DNA of 28,031 bases from Priapulus caudatus. Its lineage: Eukaryota > Priapulida > Priapulimorpha > Priapulimorphida > Priapulidae. Made by a program: the position numbers and the translations under genes. This document shows, piece by piece, positions 18,112 through 26,415 of this stretch. Location of the stretch: positions 71,125-99,155 of the forward strand of contig NW_014577898.1 in assembly GCF_000485595.1 (NCBI RefSeq), in the 5' to 3' direction. The notes under the pieces were generated by a model. The model had not been told where the DNA came from. It worked only from the letters and a program-made list of their open reading frames with translations, and made no database searches. Position 1 is the first letter of the stretch, and every line of letters begins with the position of its first letter.

Positions 18112-19098
18112 ATGGCAAACTTTTTATTGTAGTCAAGCTATAATGCGAGATAATGAAAGACGGACGCATTCTACGAAGAGAAAGAGTTTTCAGAGACAAG
18201 AACAGCAACGCGTTGCGATGCCTACAATGATAGTCAGAAATGTATTGCGCAGATATAGATTGGCCCAGGGGCATGTCATTGCCTAATCTAGTAGATCAAA
18301 CTGGACGATGGACTTAAGCGCCAGGACAATGAGAATGCTCGAGGCATTTCTGCGTATTTGTGCAAGTATTTGCGGCATTGCGGCATTTTATGCAACTGGA
18401 AGCACTCAGCAAACGGCTCGCCTGCAGTGAAGCTAGGAACATCCGCAAGACATCTAAAATCGTCAGAAATCATTTACAGTGTCGCGCGAGCCGGCGGCAC
18501 ACCGAGCCACACAAAATATGTTCTACTTTCCGGAAGATCAGACAGTGAACTAAACTAAAGCTTGACTGTCTATTCTGACCTCAGTGGCATTCTACATGTG
18601 CGTGTGTAACAGAGCGCGCCACAAGATTTAAATTCCCGAGCTATTTAAATAGTCTAGTAGTTTTAAATACGATGGATAGCACTGGCGCACGATCAGGAGA
18701 GCCAGCAGCATGACTGGCTCTACAGCGCATGTCCGTGACGCTGGAGAGCGGAGCAGCACTGTCGGTCACGTGTCTCTGACTAGCCGCGACGTCAGGGCGC
18801 CACAGCGCATGCGCGGGAGACCACCGGTCAGTCATGACGACGCGCGGGGAGGGCGACCAATAAACCTTTGGAATCTCCTCCGCAAGCTGGGCGAGTTCCA
18901 GAAACATGTCGGCCAACACCTCTGTTAGCGCCTCACCCTAACTTTAGCGGTACGGCTTCTCCTGCCAATCAATAATTCCATTGCCCGTGTACTTCGAAGT
19001 GGAGCGCCAAAACGATTAGGCGCTCTCCTTGTCACTAGGAACAAATGACCACCAGTCAAGGATAGTTACGCCTAGTTACGCCTGTTTAAAGCGACTCA

Positions 19099-19105
19099 TA
19101 TAAAA
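19099..19105 (+). promoter_or_regulatory. LTR TATA box, copy 1
   Basis: TATAAAA conserved at the same place in copies 2 (24137-24143) and 3 (27492-27498). Confidence 0.6.
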
Positions 19106-19286
19106 ACCCTCCCTTAGAAAAAACGTAGGATCTTATCGTATCTTCTCCTCTTTTCTAGTTCCGACGTGTCGTGCGGTTTATACTTATACTCGCCGTTGTA
19201 GCCACATAGTTATCTACAGCAAGTAGTATCTTTACGTGATTTCTTCTAGCTACTTGTACGACTATCACCTGATTTGTGCGCAACTG

Positions 19287-19292
19287 AATAAA
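19287..19292 (+). terminator. LTR polyadenylation signal, copy 1
   Basis: AATAAA conserved in copies 2 (24335-24340) and 3 (27684-27689). Confidence 0.6.
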
Positions 19293-19908
19293 GATCATCA
19301 GTAGCGTTTCATTCTTCTGTCTCGTGTCCTAATTTACTCGCGCCGCATCGACACACATCACACCTCGGCTGACGATCCCCATCAAACAGGCAACGTTTAC
19401 GCCAGCGCGATAGCGAACAGGTTAATACACAACGCAAGGACAATAACACAATCAAGTCAACGCCTATACATGGTTCATAGTAGTAAGACAAATTTTGAAA
19501 TAATGACTTATAAGACCCTTTCTGGAGGCCAAATAAGACTTTTTTACGCGGAATTTCTGATAGATCACCGACTTATTAAAGTACACTAATAATATTTATA
19601 TAAACAATTGCACAGCCGTTTCGCCGAAATTCAACACAGAAAATGTTGAAAAATGGTCCTCTGGCACAAAATAAGGACTATTAAGTACTTTTCTAAGATT
19701 TCACCAAAAATAAGTACTAATAAGGGCCCTTATTTTATTTTTGGCCAAATAAGTACTTATAAGACATTGGAAGGCCCGCTACGAACCCTGCTATACGATC
19801 GCGAAGCTACACACAGTCGGCATCTCCCGACGTGTCCCACGAACAGTCTAGAACACCTGTACACGTGGATGTGTTGATGGAACCCATATTGCCATAGATA
19901 TGCCTAAG

Positions 19909-20281
19909 GCCACCATTTTTTATTTTGTTGGTTTACAGAATTTTTGTTGTTGTTGTTGACTCAATAAGGTAAAAAAAAAAAAATGTCGTTTTGTCAGATC
20001 AAACAAGTCAAAATACAGTGATACTGTTATACATGATATTAAAGTATTTTAAGAAAACTAAATTAAAACAAAACTCAACTTGTAATTATTTTTACTTTTA
20101 TTTTAAACTGTTTTTGCAGTTATGTTTAATTTTTGTTTGTTTATGAAATGTTTTTGTTTTTTACATTAAAATTCTTTTTATTCATATTTCTTAGAGAAAA
20201 GATCGGCGGAAAATTTTTTTCCCCGTTTTTCTTGAAAATTCGGGTCGGCAGATCTGTAAACCAACAAAATAAAAAATTCTC
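19909..20281. mobile_element. Small inverted-repeat element with 7-bp target duplication
   Basis: A 373-bp insertion whose inner ends 19915-19938 and 20254-20277 are perfect 24-base reverse complements (core GTTGGTTTACAG). GCCTAAG flanks it on both sides (19902-19908, 20282-20288); with one mismatch this could be an 8-bp duplication. Excising it restores the Harbinger reading frame exactly. The interior is A/T-rich with no coding capacity, so it is non-autonomous. An 8-bp duplication would suit hAT, but the ends are not hAT-like, so no superfamily is assigned. Confidence 0.85.
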
Positions 20282-20342
20282 GCCTAAGTATGATAAACAT
20301 ATATATGTCAACAAGAAACAGTATCATTCAATAAACGTTAAC

Positions 20343-20550
20343 TAACGTTCGTAACCTATCAACAACTGCGCCACGTGTTTGTAGTTGCCGCCAGCTGACG
20401 CGAAGTTGTTCGCGAAATAGCGAAAGCATAGCGAAGCGTTAGTGAAACGCGTTGTTCGGTAAAGTTATTCGGTAAGTTGTTCGCTATGCCTTCGTTCGCT
20501 ATTTAGCGAACGAACAGCTTTCGTCGGTTAACGAATAACTTTTAGCGGAC
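20343..20550 (+). other. Harbinger right subterminal region
   Basis: Non-coding; contains several TTCGCTAT/ATAGCGAA palindromes mirroring the left end, including TTCGTTCGCTATTTAGCGAA near 20492. Confidence 0.65.
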
Positions 20551-20567
20551 GTTAGTGAAACGCGGCC

Positions 20568-20858
20568 CAGGACTGTTTACTGTGCGACATATGCCAAAAC
20601 TGGTGTCACCTAAAATGCACACAGCTTACAAGGCTTGAATTTAATCTACTTTCTACTACTACAAATAACTTTTACTGCTTGAAATTGCTTCAGCTTCCCT
20701 CACTAACAAACTCCCCTGCTCTTTGTGCGTCAAGAGAGGACGATTTTGATCCAGACCAATATCTTATACAAAGAACTAGCCTGTACTATAAATCTGAAAA
20801 ACTTAACTTACTAAAGTTCAAGCTTAATAATGATGTAGCACTTACTTTCGTAACCTAG
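20568..20858 (+). pseudogene. LINE ORF2 PHD second half and tail
   Basis: Directly after the Harbinger end the frame reads QDCLLCDICQNWCHLKCTQL and then FYCLK. This completes a C4-H-C3-like finger begun at 17203 (CTRCTNACKNN), though one late cysteine appears lost. It runs on through DFDPDQYLIQRTSLYYKSEK to TAG 20856-20858 with no endonuclease or reverse transcriptase, so most of ORF2 is deleted. Confidence 0.75.
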
Positions 20859-20931
20859 TAGTAATTCTTCAGAGCCGGTTTTGTGCTTTATCCGTTTATT
20901 ACTTTACTCTTTAGATTACTGTAATTCACAA

Positions 20932-21001
20932 ATGATTCCATATTCCAAATTCCATATTCCAAAATAAAAAATAAATAAAAAATAAATAAAAAATAAAAAA
21001 T
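20932..21001 (+). repeat. ATTCCATATTCCAAA duplication and A-rich tail
   Basis: Two tandem ATTCCATATTCCAAA-type units are followed by AAATAAAAAATA repeats to 21001, resembling the 3' tail of the LINE remnant. Confidence 0.8.
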
Positions 21002-21106
21002 AGAGATATTGCGCATGCGCTAACACTAACGTAGCCAGATTGTGTACTGACTGGTATATGCAGCGGGTACCATACGTGCAGGGTTTTTCCCACCATTTCT
21101 TAAGTG
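21002..21106. other. Short spacer
   Basis: No gene seen between the A-rich tail and the esterase-like fragment. Confidence 0.5.
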
Positions 21107-21542
21107 ATGTCTAATGATAGAGATCATCTTTTGGCTGGAGCAAAAGATATAGATGAAAGACTAGATAGGATAGTAAATGTTTCAGATAACCAGGGCACAG
21201 TAGTTTTGCATGTAGGGGTTAGTGATGTTCTAAACAAGGATCTAGAGGTAGCTAGGAAGGAAATACAGTTTAATTATAAAAGCCAGCAGCAAATATATAA
21301 CAGGGAAGCTAGTAGTTTCAGGTACAATACCTTGTTTCAGATCTAAAGACATCAACCAGAAATTGATGTCCATGAACCACACCATCCGGACCATGTGCAA
21401 GGCAAGTAGGATAAAGTTTCTAGACAACTGGGCAGACTTCGCGGGCAGGCGGGACCTCTACTCCCATGACAGACTTCACTTAAACAGGAAGGGAGGAGAT
21501 CGACTGGCTGGAAACTTCCTTAAAGTTCATCAGGAAAACTAG
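21107..21542 (+). pseudogene. SGNH/GDSL esterase-like domain of a LINE ORF1
   Basis: The first frame encodes AKDIDERLDRIVNVSDNQGT and VVLHVGVSDVLNKDLE, the block with the G-x-(S/N)D oxyanion element of SGNH hydrolases. After a frame change near 21330 the sequence reads INQKLMSMNHTIRTMCKAS, FLDNWADFAGRRDLYSHD and RLHLNRKGGDRLAGNF. The last two carry the D-x-x-H catalytic pair. It stops at TAG 21540-21542. CR1/L2-type LINEs carry such an esterase in ORF1. The N-terminal catalytic Ser block and middle are missing. Confidence 0.8.
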
Positions 21543-21599
21543 AAGGTTGGGGCCTCAAGGCATCCGATGAAGCACAGGATACATCAATCGTGCTAGCAT

Positions 21600-22251
21600 C
21601 GATTATCGACGCAACATGATGCAATAAAAACTAACCTAGATAGAGCTCTGAATCGCATGAAGATAATTGAGGAAGAAAATGTAGTACTCAAGTCTACGGT
21701 CAATGCACTAGAGCGTCAAGTCGCCGTCAACTAGACCAAACTAACACTACCATCAATGATCTTGAACAGTATGGGCGTCGAGACACGATTGAAATCTCTG
21801 GAGTGCCCCTAACAGATAAGGAATGTACTAACTCCCTAGTAACTAAGATAGCTAGACAGATGAACGTTGACGTAGCTCACATTAGATGACATTAGCATCT
21901 CACCCCAGCTGCCAAAGCCGAGATCTGGGGCTCACCCGCCAATTATTGTAAAATTTGTTAGACGGACGGTTAGGGATGAATTCTTTGCTGGCAGGAAATG
22001 TGCTGGCACTGCAAAAGATCTTGGCTTTTCATCTAATGGCCAAATATGTATTAATGAGAGCCTGACTCAGTCGAACTGCACACTCTACTACCACACGAGG
22101 CAATGCAAACAAATGCTCCGCTACAAGTTTGCATGGACCAGACATGGCTTAATATATATTTAAAAAATCTGATGACACAGAATCAATCACCATAAAATCG
22201 ATGCAAGACCTACAAAAACTGGGCTATACCCCTCGACAATACTCAAACTAA
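21600..22251 (+). pseudogene. LINE ORF1, L1-like coiled coil and RRM
   Basis: In two or three frames: a coiled-coil start (RALNRMKIIEEENVVLKST), then NDLEQYGRRDTIEISGVP, the signature at the start of the Transposase_22/L1 ORF1p RNA-binding region. PPIIVKFVRRTVRDEFFAGR and YKFAWTRHGLIYI follow, with a stop TAA, and the sequence resumes after a shift as SITIKSMQDLQKLGYTPRQ, ending at TAA 22249-22251. In-frame interruptions lie near 21733 and 21888. The protein would bind the LINE RNA. ORF2 starts 31 bases downstream. Confidence 0.8.
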
Positions 22252-22282
22252 ATCTGAGGGTCTCAATCGACATATCCCCTGA

Positions 22283-22333
22283 ATGGTTAGTTTCCCATGC
22301 ACTAGATGTACTAACGCATGTAAAAATAACCAG
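22283..22333 (+). pseudogene. LINE ORF2 start (PHD half), copy 2
   Basis: ATG 22283 opens MVSFPCTRCTNACKNN and is cut by the Harbinger insertion at the same codon as copy 1 (CAG 22331-22333). The second half is not present in this copy. Confidence 0.75.
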
Positions 22334-23610
22334 GGGCGCGTTTCACTAACTTTCGTTCGCTATTTTTCCTTCGCTATTTTCAAAGTTGATCGGTAAATAG
22401 CGAAGAACACGTCCGCGCGTTTCACAAAGCTCCGTTCGCTAAAGTTATACGTTATTTAGCGAACAACTCTAGCGACACCTCTGCAGGGTCTTGGTAAATT
22501 TAGCGAAGGACTTGCGGTGCATTTAAGCCCTATAAAAACATAATGTAGCGCAGTGTGCGCTGTATATTGTAGCAGCGATGTCGCGAAGGTTGTTTCAGAT
22601 AAATGCACCTAACTTTACTACAAACGATAGTGCCTATACAGGCACACTATTCACGCGAATACAAGCTCGTGCCCGTGCTGTACACACATACACAATCAGA
22701 CTGACACAGGCAGACTTGCCAATCTTCCTCAATTCGTCTGCTAAAACGCACGCCTAGGATCTACTTTAGGCTCCGTTTCGCCTGACTGTCGAATAGAAAG
22801 AATATCAAAATGTTATATGTTTTACTCTAATCTTTCAATAGTTCATAATATATTGTAATGTGTGTTGTGAGTCTTTACATGCTATCGATGCCACAGATTT
22901 ACGTGCAAGTGTAGTCTCTGTTTGCAAACCTGTTGCAAGGCTGTTGTGGAACGAGAGCCTGAGCATTGACAGATGTGACACACGCGTTAGCACGTAGCAA
23001 GCTCCGAGAATATAGCACCCATGCGACACAGCAATTAGCACGTACCTACCTAAAACACTTAGCACTTATTTCGAGTAACTCTTATCGCCGACATCACAAC
23101 TGCAAGCAGCGTATAGTATGTGAGCACAACTGCACGCAGCGGAGTGTATAGTGACAAGCATGGCAAACTTTTTATTGTATCAAGCTTATAATCGAGATAA
23201 TGAAAGACGACATTTACGAAGAGAAAGAGTTTTCAGAGACAGAACACAACCGTTGGATGCCTACAATGATACAGAAATTATTGCCAGATATAGATTGCCC
23301 AGGCATGTCATTGCTAATCTAGTAGATCAACTGGACGATGAGCTTAGCCCAAGGACAATGAGATCTCGAGCCATTTCTGCGTCTTTGCAAGTATTTGCGG
23401 CATTGCGATTTTATGCAACTGGAAGCACTCAGCAAACGGCTAGTGATACACTAGGAATCAGCAACGCATCTATGTCAAGAATCATTTACAGTGTCGCGAG
23501 CGCTGGCACACCGAGCCAACCAATATGTTTACTTTCCGGAAGATCAAGACAGTGTAAATAAACTAAAAGTTGACTTCTATTTAACCTCAGTGGATTTCCA
23601 CATGTGCGTG
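22334..23610 (+). mobile_element. PIF/Harbinger element, copy 2, left half only
   Basis: The left inverted end 22334-22350 equals copy 1. It includes the leader and the N-terminal part of the transposase. It is cut by the LTR-like repeat at CGTG (23607-23610), and no right end follows in the window. Confidence 0.85.
23160..23610 (+). pseudogene. HARBI1-like transposase N-terminal part, copy 2
   Basis: ATG 23160 starts MANFLLYQAYNRDNERRHLR. DRTQPLDAYNDTEIIARYRL, LQVFAALRFYATGSTQQTA and LGISNASMSRIIYSV follow. This is the N-terminal helical region of HARBI1-type proteins, including its HTH-like part. The first frame ends at 23561, but a one-base shift near 23515-23525 restores YFPEDQDSVNKLKVDFYL up to the LTR junction, just before the catalytic DGTHI block seen in copy 1. 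About 150 of roughly 350 residues are present. This is the better preserved of the two copies. Confidence 0.88.
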
Positions 23611-24511
23611 TGTAACAGAGCGCGCAAGATTTAAATCCCCGCGCTATTTAAATAGTCTAGTTAGTAGGTTAAAAATATATGGATATCCCAACTGCGCAAC
23701 GATACAGCGGAGACTGCAAGGCGAGTATCACAGCTGATGGCTCCTGACAGCGCATGTCCGTGCATGCTGGAGAGCGGAGCATGCACTGTCGGTCACGTGT
23801 TCTGCTGAGCTAGCCGCGACGTCAGGGCGCCACAGCGCGCATGCGCGGAGAACCACCGTCAGTCATGACCGACCGCAGGGGGAAGGCGACCAATAAACCT
23901 TTGAAGATCTCCTCCGCAAGCTGGGGAGTTCCAAAGAAAACATGGCGGCCAACACTCCTGTTAGCGGCCTCACCCTAACTTTACGTACGGCCTTCTCCTG
24001 CCGTCAATAAATTCCCATTGCCGTGTACTTCAAGTGGAGCGGGCCAAAACGATTAGGGTCTCCTTTGTCACTAGGAACAAATGACCACCAGTCAAGGGAT
24101 AGTTACGCCTAGTTACGCGCTGTTTAAAGCGACTCATATAAAACACCCTCCCTTTAGAAAAAACGTAGGATCTTATTCGTATCCTTCTCCTCTCATTTTA
24201 GTTCCGACGGTGACGCTTGCGGTTTATACTTATACTCGCCGTTGTTGCCACATTAGTTATCACAGCAAGTAGTATCTTACCGTGAATTTCTTCTAGATAC
24301 TGTTACGACTATCACTGAATTTTGTGCGCCACTGAATAAAGATAATCAGTAGCGTTTCATTCTTCTGTCTCGGTGTACTAATTTACTCGCGCCGCATCGG
24401 GACACAGTCGCACACCTCGGCTGACGATCCCATCAACAGGCACGTATTACGGCCAGCGCGATAGCGAAGCAGTTATACACAACGCAAGGACAATAACACA
24501 ATCAAGTCAAC
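23611..24511 (+). repeat. LTR-like repeat, copy 2
   Basis: 901 bp. Same start and end as copy 1, but longer because of many one-base insertions. TATAAAA at 24137-24143 and AATAAA at 24335-24340. Confidence 0.8.
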
Positions 24512-25257
24512 CCCTTGTTCGCTCCGCTCTTTCTCCTATCAGGCGACAGAGGGAGGCGCAAGCTCTAACCTCGGACTTAGCGACCCTGTACCCGTTTAAT
24601 CCGTTGGTGGCCAATTACGTCTATCGTTTGTCTAACCTCTCGCTGAGAGATCGAATAGTGGGTCGATTCACCACTTCCAGGTCCATCAGGATCACTTTGT
24701 TTTAGACGGCCAGTTCTGTCTTAGAGTCAGAGCTTCAATAGAGACATCCAGAGATGGATCTTGCGGCCTTAAACTACTACGCATCTCAGCTGGACAGTGC
24801 CTAGAGCTCTAGACTACAACTCGAGAACATGTTGAGTGGGCAGACTGGCTGCGCACCACCACCTGGAGGGCAGACGTCACTGGAGTAACACAGCCGTGTC
24901 CGAATCACCAAGTGTACGTGTCACGGTGGACACATGAACTGTGCAAAGAGGGGTCTTCCATCCTCATACGAGTAGACAACAAGCAGGACAAATCTACACG
25001 CGGCATGGGGGGTGTGGTGATGTTGAATCCCATACATTGGTTCGATGACATGTATGAAGACACGTAAGTCCAACTTAGAAATATTAGACACAGACAGCAT
25101 GGTCACCAATATCAAGAGATTGCTCACGGTAAGCCCCTGGGTAAGGGCACCAGAAGTAGAAAACCTGTACATTATTGGTAGCCTGGTGACAAGGATCGTG
25201 CGGAAGGGAAAGTCAGCGGCGAGAGAGAGGAGGCAGAAAGTAAAAGCCAAGATTTAA
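24499..25257 (+). CDS. Unassigned broken coding region A
   Basis: Three overlapping open frames succeed each other with little loss: frame 1 from 24499 to TAG 24703-24705 (SPIRRQREAQALTSDLATLY, NYVYRLSNLSLRDRIVGRFT); frame 3 from 24636 to TAA 25065-25067, with one TAG at 24810 (DGQFCLRVRASIETSRDG, EHVEWADWLRTTTWRADV, VYVSRWTHELCKEGSSILIR, GGVVMLNPIHWFDDMYED); then frame 1 again to 25257 (EILDTDSMVTNIKRLLTV, ending RKGKSAARERRQKVKAKI). The joined product would be about 250 residues with a strongly basic tail. Its amino-acid mix looks like real protein. No start ATG is obvious, and the first codons overlap the LTR end. No family is recognised. The frame breaks fit the indel noise of this region. 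Confidence 0.45.
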
Positions 25258-25425
25258 TAAGAAACAGATGCGCTTCAGAAGAACCGTCCCAGCACCAGCA
25301 GCACAGCAGCGTAACGGCGACACGTACGTTGAGTACACATTACGTGCCTTAAACACTGGAGTATCGACGTCAAGCAACTATCTAGGACACTTGCATTGAC
25401 ATTCGAGCGCTAGCATTAGTAGCGG
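25258..25425. other. Spacer between coding regions A and B
   Basis: No gene seen. It leads into the promoter-like segment. Confidence 0.4.
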
Positions 25426-25480
25426 TGACGTCAGCATCGTATCATAGACTTTTTCTGTGTAACAGTTTAAGTTATATATA
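25426..25480 (+). promoter_or_regulatory. Candidate promoter: CRE plus TATA box
   Basis: A perfect CRE palindrome TGACGTCA (25426-25433) and TATATATA (25473-25480) lie 77 and 30 bases before ATG 25510. The spacing suits a polymerase II promoter only if the transcription start sits almost at the ATG, giving a very short leader. It could drive coding region B independently of the LTR. Confidence 0.4.
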
Positions 25481-25509
25481 GATTGTGAAGGAGGACGGGA
25501 ACGTACAGC

Positions 25510-26415
25510 ATGACAAGTGTACTTATGTCAACAACATGCCAAACAGGCACGTACGCAGGTGACGCGCAAGGCACACCCATGCAAGGGCAAGACGTCGCTA
25601 CGCCAAAACAGGGGATCCACACCAAAGGCTACGAAGCAACCGCAGCCGCCAATGTCTCGGGCAATTGATCCAATTTGGAAGCGCCCCAGACACTGGGCGA
25701 TGCTGGACTCACGGCAGCAACACCGCCGCCAGTGTCGGTGTGGGAGATCCTTCGGCCAGGATTTCATCTGCAAGTGACCTTGAGGCTCAGGAGCCTGATG
25801 ACGCAATCAGTCCTACACCCCGGCGGAGGCGGAGAGTACACCCACAAGCCTTGACATGCGAAGAAGATTTGGATGTTAGGGGATACGGACCGTGCAGCAA
25901 GATTTCGCACCGTCAGGAAAAGAAAGGTAGACGGGAATAAATCAGATTCCCAAGTAGAGGCAGTAAAAAATAGAAAGAATAACTGCACAGGGAAAGATAA
26001 ATGTTATAACAACGGCAGTGTAGGCGAGTAGAGCTAACTGCCACAGGGGAAAGATAATTTATTAACACATGGCAAGTGTAAGGCGAGTAGAAGCTAACTG
26101 CACAGGGGAAAGATTAAAGTTTCTATAACAACGGCAGTGGTAGCGAGTAGAGCTAACTGCAGCAGGGAAAGATAAAATGTATAAACAATGCCAGTGTAGT
26201 CGAGTAGAGCTAACTGGCACAGGGAAAGATAAATGAAATGGTATTAACAATGGCAGTGTAGAGAGTAGAGCCTAACTCGCAGCAGGGAAAGATAAATGTT
26301 ATAACAATGGCAGTGTAGCGAGTGAGCTAACTGCACATGAAAACAATGCGAGAGAGATGGGGACAACGACGAAACGTTGAGAGATTTACTTATCTCCTTC
26401 CATTGTACCCCCTAG
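25510..26415 (+). CDS. Unassigned broken coding region B with 18-residue Cys repeats
   Basis: ATG 25510 opens MTSVLMSTTCQTGTYAGDAQ and stays open to TGA 25666-25668. An overlapping frame continues with SAPDTGRCWTHGSN, DLEAQEPDDAISPTPRRRRR and TCEEDLDVRGY to 25940. A further frame gives RTVRKRKVDGNK and enters the tandem array at 25981 in the one open frame of that array. After the array the frame can continue to TAG 26413-26415 (RDLLISFHCTP). The layout is a low-complexity N-terminus, an acidic then basic segment resembling a nuclear localisation signal, a two-cysteine repeat block and a short tail. No known family. At least three frame changes are needed, so this is a hypothesis that depends on sequence errors. 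Confidence 0.4.
25981..26340 (+). repeat. Tandem array, 54-bp consensus, six units plus a partial
   Basis: Units start at AACTGC-like words at 25981, 26036, 26096, 26155, 26212, 26274 and 26329 (partial), so lengths are 55, 60, 59, 57, 62 and 55. The consensus derived by comparing units is 54 bp. It is open in one frame only, encoding an 18-residue unit starting NCTGKDKCYNNGS. The other two frames have stops. Deviations are nearly all extra single bases. The partial last unit gives Asn-Cys-Thr followed by TGA (26338-26340). Confidence 0.9.

Larger units (their letters stand above)
17093..19461 (+). repeat. Composite block copy 1 (LINE + Harbinger + LTR)
   Basis: Matches 22176-24511 almost throughout, in the same orientation: ORF1 tail and ORF2 start of a LINE, the Harbinger left half, and the LTR-like repeat inserted at the same Harbinger position. 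Because the same insertion junctions are shared, the block was duplicated after the insertions (or represents two alleles assembled in tandem). Confidence 0.9.
18605..19461 (+). repeat. LTR-like repeat, copy 1
   Basis: Begins TGTAACAGAGCGCG and ends near CAATCAAGTCAAC. It has a TATA box (TATAAAA, 19099-19105, after GCGACTCA) and an AATAAA signal (19287-19292) about 190 bases later, the layout of U3-R in an LTR. All three copies diverge at the same 3' point, which defines this as the repeat boundary. Confidence 0.8.
18605..19863 (+). mobile_element. LTR-like insertion in Harbinger, 1259 bp, flanked by CGTG
   Basis: Harbinger coding before and after is flanked by CGTG (18601-18604 and 19864-19867), a 4-bp target duplication. 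The insertion begins TGTAACAG and ends CCTGTACA, short imperfect inverted ends of the TG...CA type. Its first 857 bases (18605-19461) are the LTR-like repeat found three times in the window. The remaining ~400 bases occur only here and carry no recognisable gene. It may be a solo LTR with a longer 3' part than the other copies, or an LTR plus leftover internal sequence. Confidence 0.65.
18112..20342 (+). pseudogene. HARBI1-like transposase, copy 1, interrupted twice
   Basis: ATG 18112 (MANFLL) starts the same protein as copy 2, but many frameshifts scatter it; ATGSTQQTA remains recognisable near 18390-18420. Coding stops at the LTR-like insertion (after 18604) and resumes at 19864 with RGCVDGTHIAIDMPK, which carries the first catalytic Asp of the Harbinger DDE nuclease. 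It stops again at the small element (19909-20281) and continues exactly in frame with YDKHIYVNKKQYHSINVN, ending at TAA 20340-20342. The rest of the nuclease (second Asp, Glu) is missing. The copy is dead. Confidence 0.85.
17254..20567 (+). mobile_element. PIF/Harbinger element, full ends, with two nested insertions
   Basis: Inverted ends 17254-17270 (GGGCGCGTTTCACTAAC) and 20551-20567 match at 16 of 17 positions. CAG on both sides (17251-17253, 20568-20570) is a 3-bp target duplication, the size used by this superfamily; the boundary is ambiguous by 1-2 bases. Subterminal TTCGCTATTTAGCGAA palindromes recur near both ends. Removing it rejoins the LINE PHD frame. Inside are a HARBI1-like transposase, an LTR-like insertion (18605-19863) and a short inverted-repeat element (19909-20281). 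No Myb-like second protein was recognised. Confidence 0.88.
22176..24511 (+). repeat. Composite block copy 2 (LINE + Harbinger + LTR)
   Basis: Second copy of 17093-19461 with the same insertion junctions. Numerous one-base insertions and deletions relative to copy 1 occur both inside and outside homopolymers. On its left the LINE continues into a longer ORF1, unlike copy 1. Confidence 0.9.

Noticed and set aside
24512-24535. tRNA primer-binding site
   Set aside because: No TGG-initiated match to a tRNA 3' end is recognisable after the 5' LTR-like repeat.
24636-25067. Viral gene captured in the element
   Set aside because: The translation looks protein-like, but I could not link it to any virus family, so no origin is claimed.
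25456-25465. TGTGTAACAG as another LTR start
   Set aside because: Only ten bases match the LTR-like start; the sequence diverges at once.
25528-25988. Minus-strand frames opposite coding region B
   Set aside because: Shadows of the GC-rich plus-strand frames; no motif.
25981-26340. CRISPR array
   Set aside because: Units are contiguous repeats without unique spacers, in an animal-type genome.
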